Source: Crocinitomicaceae bacterium (GTDB taxonomy: Bacteria > Bacteroidota > Bacteroidia > Flavobacteriales_D > Crocinitomicaceae). Taken from it: 10,981 nt of DNA. The stretch covers positions 1-10,981 of the forward strand of contig JAURHO010000051.1 in the NCBI GenBank assembly GCA_030833265.1. The letters are read 5' to 3'. Positions 8,951-10,981 of the stretch are shown one piece after another (position 1 is the stretch's first letter; each line of letters opens with the position of its first letter). The notes beneath the pieces are model-generated. The model did not search any database and was not told the origin of the DNA. It saw only the letters and a program-made list of their open reading frames with translations. The translations under genes were made by a program, and so were the position numbers.

Positions 8951-10358
8951 AGATTCTTTTTTGAGCGCCATTTTCATAAATGAGGATTTTAATACAATTT
9001 TTTGTTTCAGCAGGAATACTTCTACCTAAAACATCGGTGACATTGATGATTTTTCCGTTGGCTTGAAGTTCAAGTTCGGTCAAGTCATTTAAACATGGAT
9101 TCGAGAGATTTTGATAAGCAACTAACTGACTCAAGGCACTTGTTTTCCGATTCTGAAGATAGGGTACTATACCACTTTTAACATGCGCCCCCCACGTCAG
9201 CTGCAGAGCGTTTAAAAAGTCTTGATCTGAAAAACCATAATCCAATCCTTTGTAATCATCAGCCATTGCCGCAGGCGAAATTTGAACTTGTTTGTCTTGT
9301 GATAAGGTTTGAAGATCAGCAACATTCCAAACAGAAGCAAGGATGTCTTGCATATGGAAAGTAAAGCGATCTTTGAAATAAGGTACGGCCATTAGTTTTG
9401 TGAAAAGTGGCCTGGACTGCCCACCCGGAGACCAACTATATACATTCCTCAGCGCCCAATTGATATTGAACCAGTCAATTCCAAATGTATTGTCGAGGTC
9501 ATAGGATAAATAAACAATTTTTCCGTCGCCTTCGCGCTGGTACAAATAGTAATTATTCTTGTTGTAGGCATAACCATCCCATTGCCCAATCAAAATCTCT
9601 AATGCTATATTGCGCAAAAATAAATCAACGTCAAATACTTCTTGAATAGCACAAGTAAAATTCGCTGCAGCAGTATTATTGAGCACGTTTATAAAATTGA
9701 TTAACGCTGAATAATCGGCGCTGTCTGTGTTGGTCTTGAGTTCGTAAACTGATTGATAAGCTTGGGCGTTATTTCCCTGCCAAGTTAAATCAGCACCATA
9801 GAAACACTTCCATAAATTCCCGTTGGCCTCTGTAGGAAAACGCAAATCCAAGAATTCATCATCAATGTGCTCTACATTGATATACAAGCCTTTGTATTCG
9901 TTATTTACGTATAGCTTGACATAACTCGTGCGGGCAGCGGGCAGCCCAGAAGAACGCATTAAATGATGTGCAAGAAAAGTGCGCATGATCGAAACATCAT
10001 TGTGTTCGCCATTTAAGTTGACTTCCTCGAGCCCTTCAAACTTTTGCGTTGAAATAAAACAATTGAAATCGAGTTTAAAAGATTTCTTTTGAGAAGCTAA
10101 GGAGGTATTCCCTCTTGCCCTAAAGCCAATGCTGTCATAGATAATAACTCCGCCACTGTATGTGTAGGTCATTTCAGCCATAAATTCATGGCTGCTGTAT
10201 AGGCTATCACCTAATAAGGCGTTTAATGAATCTGGTTCAATAGTAATGTAGACACTTGCAACTTCGTCTTGCAAGAAAGCTAAATTGTTAGCTGGCTGCG
10301 GTACCTGTGCAAACAAATAGGAGAAACCCAAACAAAGTACAAGCAGCAGTATGCGCAT
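8937..10358 (-). CDS. CotH-kinase-family secreted protein with short T9SS-like tail
   Basis: Member of the CotH family, atypical protein kinases first known from Bacillus spore coats and widespread as secreted proteins in Bacteroidota. 473 residues: signal peptide 1-17 (MRILLLVLCLGFSYLFA), then a single kinase-like domain about 30-410. Visible conserved blocks are FRARGNTS with QKKSFKLDF (79-98), LNGEHNDVSIMRTFLAHHLM (115-134), VNNEYKGLYINVEHIDDEFL (151-170), IGQWDGYAYNKNNYYLY (257-273) and YDLDNTFG (286-293). Asp261, Asp287 and Asp289 are the probable catalytic/metal residues, so the domain looks intact. The last 45 or so residues (ITDVLGR-like ...NVTDVLGRSIPAE..., then LIYENGAQKRI) resemble the short C-terminal sorting signals of Flavobacteriales T9SS cargo. 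The ATG overlaps the preceding gene's stop as TAATG, and the 3' end overlaps the GH13 start by 14 nt, so translation is likely coupled on both sides. The substrate is unknown. Confidence 0.88.
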   Translation of the reverse strand: MRILLLVLCLGFSYLFAQVPQPANNLAFLQDEVASVYITIEPDSLNALLGDSLYSSHEFMAEMTYTYSGGVIIYDSIGFRARGNTSLASQKKSFKLDFNCFISTQKFEGLEEVNLNGEHNDVSIMRTFLAHHLMRSSGLPAARTSYVKLYVNNEYKGLYINVEHIDDEFLDLRFPTEANGNLWKCFYGADLTWQGNNAQAYQSVYELKTNTDSADYSALINFINVLNNTAAANFTCAIQEVFDVDLFLRNIALEILIGQWDGYAYNKNNYYLYQREGDGKIVYLSYDLDNTFGIDWFNINWALRNVYSWSPGGQSRPLFTKLMAVPYFKDRFTFHMQDILASVWNVADLQTLSQDKQVQISPAAMADDYKGLDYGFSDQDFLNALQLTWGAHVKSGIVPYLQNRKTSALSQLVAYQNLSNPCLNDLTELELQANGKIINVTDVLGRSIPAETKNCIKILIYENGAQKRIYEMD

Positions 10359-10873
10359 TAGTGAACTTTTACAAATTCTTGATTCGCATATGACTTGCCA
10401 ACTTGAAGTAAAATATGGTAGGTCCCTTGAGGGAGTTCTGCCACATTTAAATCGATTTGATTGGAGCCGTTTTGGGTTAAACCAATTTTTTGATGAACTA
10501 TTTTGCCTTCGACATTGATCACTAACAATTTATAACTTTCAATTGCATTTGTTGCAAATTCAATTTTGGCGGTTTCGAGAACCGGATTAGGAAATAATTG
10601 CAAGTCAAAATCTGAGTTCAAGATTTCTTCAATCGAAGCAGGAGCTTCGGTAATGACTGGTTTTGGCAACTTAACATCGGTATAAATACGATAAGTTCCT
10701 GGAGCCATGTCGAGCGGCGAAAGCGCATTTACCACATTGATGCTATCACCGGTAAAATATTCATACCACCAACCCGCATGCTGAAAGTTTGGAACAGCAC
10801 TTTGATTCGTCACGGCAAAATTCGCAAGAGAAACACCATTCATACTGCTGTGGTTCATGTTCACTCTTTTCAC
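10358..10873 (-). pseudogene. C-terminal fragment of a secreted alpha-amylase with T9SS type A sorting domain
   Basis: The reading frame is open from a GTG at 10873 (171 codons), but this is not a natural start: there is no signal peptide and the protein begins inside a domain. Residues about 6-70 (SMNGVSLANFAVTNQ, GWWYEYFTGDSINV, APGTYRIYTDVKLP) look like the all-beta C-terminal domain that follows the GH13 barrel in secreted Bacteroidota alpha-amylases. A linker follows, then a T9SS type A sorting domain about 90-171 with LFPNPV (93-98), LPQGTYHILL (147-156) and the ending FVKVH. The catalytic barrel is absent. An in-frame TAG lies a few codons upstream of the GTG and the DNA beyond encodes aldehyde dehydrogenase in another frame. 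The intact gene would supply the extracellular, starch-cutting step of this locus. Its stop overlaps the CotH start by one base. The amylase assignment is from motif memory; the T9SS tail is clearer. Confidence 0.75.
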
Positions 10874-10874
10874 T

Positions 10875-10981
10875 GCGCTTTCCGCCGACTAATAATGTGG
10901 CACCTTCAGCAACTCCCTTTTCAACATACTTAGTAACACTTTCTAGGTGTGACTTACTAATAAGTGGTCCGGTCTCTGCGC
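10875..10981 (-). pseudogene. Internal fragment of an aldehyde dehydrogenase (cut at both ends)
   Basis: Minus-strand translation from 10979 reads AETGPLISKSHLESVTKYVE followed by KGVAEGATLLVGGKR. This matches the NAD(P)-dependent aldehyde dehydrogenase segment (typical form: GPLIS..H...V..YVEKG..EGA.LL.GGKR) that lies downstream of the catalytic Cys in the last third of these roughly 480-residue enzymes. The recognisable match stops at the GGKR block, about where the amylase-tail sequence begins one frame away. Past it, the frame gives Cys-rich sequence that looks non-biological and hits a stop at 10761-10763. The last 100 or more residues of a normal enzyme are missing. The subfamily and substrate cannot be told from 35 residues. 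Nothing links this gene to starch use, and its position at the window end fits a misjoin. Confidence 0.72.

Noticed and set aside
10358..10873. The amylase tail as a complete small gene starting at the GTG at 10873
   Set aside because: T9SS cargo needs a Sec signal peptide, which is missing, and the frame begins in the middle of a beta domain next to unrelated dehydrogenase sequence.
10761..10979. A 72-codon continuous open frame joining the dehydrogenase fragment to downstream sequence, as a novel fusion protein
   Set aside because: After GGKR the frame reads a Cys-rich stretch that is an out-of-frame reading of the amylase domain, then stops at 10761-10763. It is a junction by-product, not a fusion gene.

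Overview
The window reads as part of a starch / alpha-glucan utilisation locus (PUL) from a Bacteroidota bacterium. Every credible gene lies on the minus strand, so transcription runs from high to low coordinates. The taxonomic call rests on an adjacent SusC/SusD pair, a TAnnTTTG-type -7 promoter element, start codons without clear Shine-Dalgarno sequences, moderately AT-rich DNA, and a type IX secretion (T9SS) sorting tail. The T9SS tails and the short CotH tail suggest Flavobacteriales, but this is inference.

In transcription order: (1) 10981-10875, a 35-codon internal piece of an aldehyde dehydrogenase, cut by the window edge. (2) 10873-10358, the C-terminus of a secreted alpha-amylase (beta domain plus T9SS type A tail), in a different frame from the dehydrogenase piece. 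The two meet abruptly at about 10865-10885, which looks like a chimeric junction. (3) 10358-8937, a secreted CotH-kinase-family protein whose ATG overlaps the previous stop (TAATG). (4) 8950-7109, a SusA-like GH13 neopullulanase/cyclomaltodextrinase, overlapping the CotH gene by 14 nt. (5) 7106-4662, a GH31 alpha-glucosidase or alpha-transglucosylase, 2 nt downstream. (6) An 87-nt gap at 4661-4575 with a good Bacteroidota promoter and a 13-bp palindrome on its -33 element. (7) 4574-1527, a full-length SusC-type TonB-dependent transporter. (8) 1516-1, a SusD-type lipoprotein missing only its last 20 or so residues at the window edge. No gene-free stretch exceeds 90 bases, and no RNA gene, insertion sequence or CRISPR array was seen.

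The inferred working model is as follows. The T9SS-exported amylase, of which only the tail is present, cuts starch outside the cell. SusD binds the oligosaccharides and SusC imports them. The GH13 and GH31 enzymes have Sec signal peptides without T9SS tails, so they probably break down or rearrange maltooligosaccharides in the periplasm. The CotH-like protein is the member with no obvious role in starch use, yet it is translationally coupled on both sides. The most notable points are this CotH placement, the promoter/palindrome before susC, and the dehydrogenase-amylase junction, which is more likely an assembly artefact or rearrangement than a new gene fusion.
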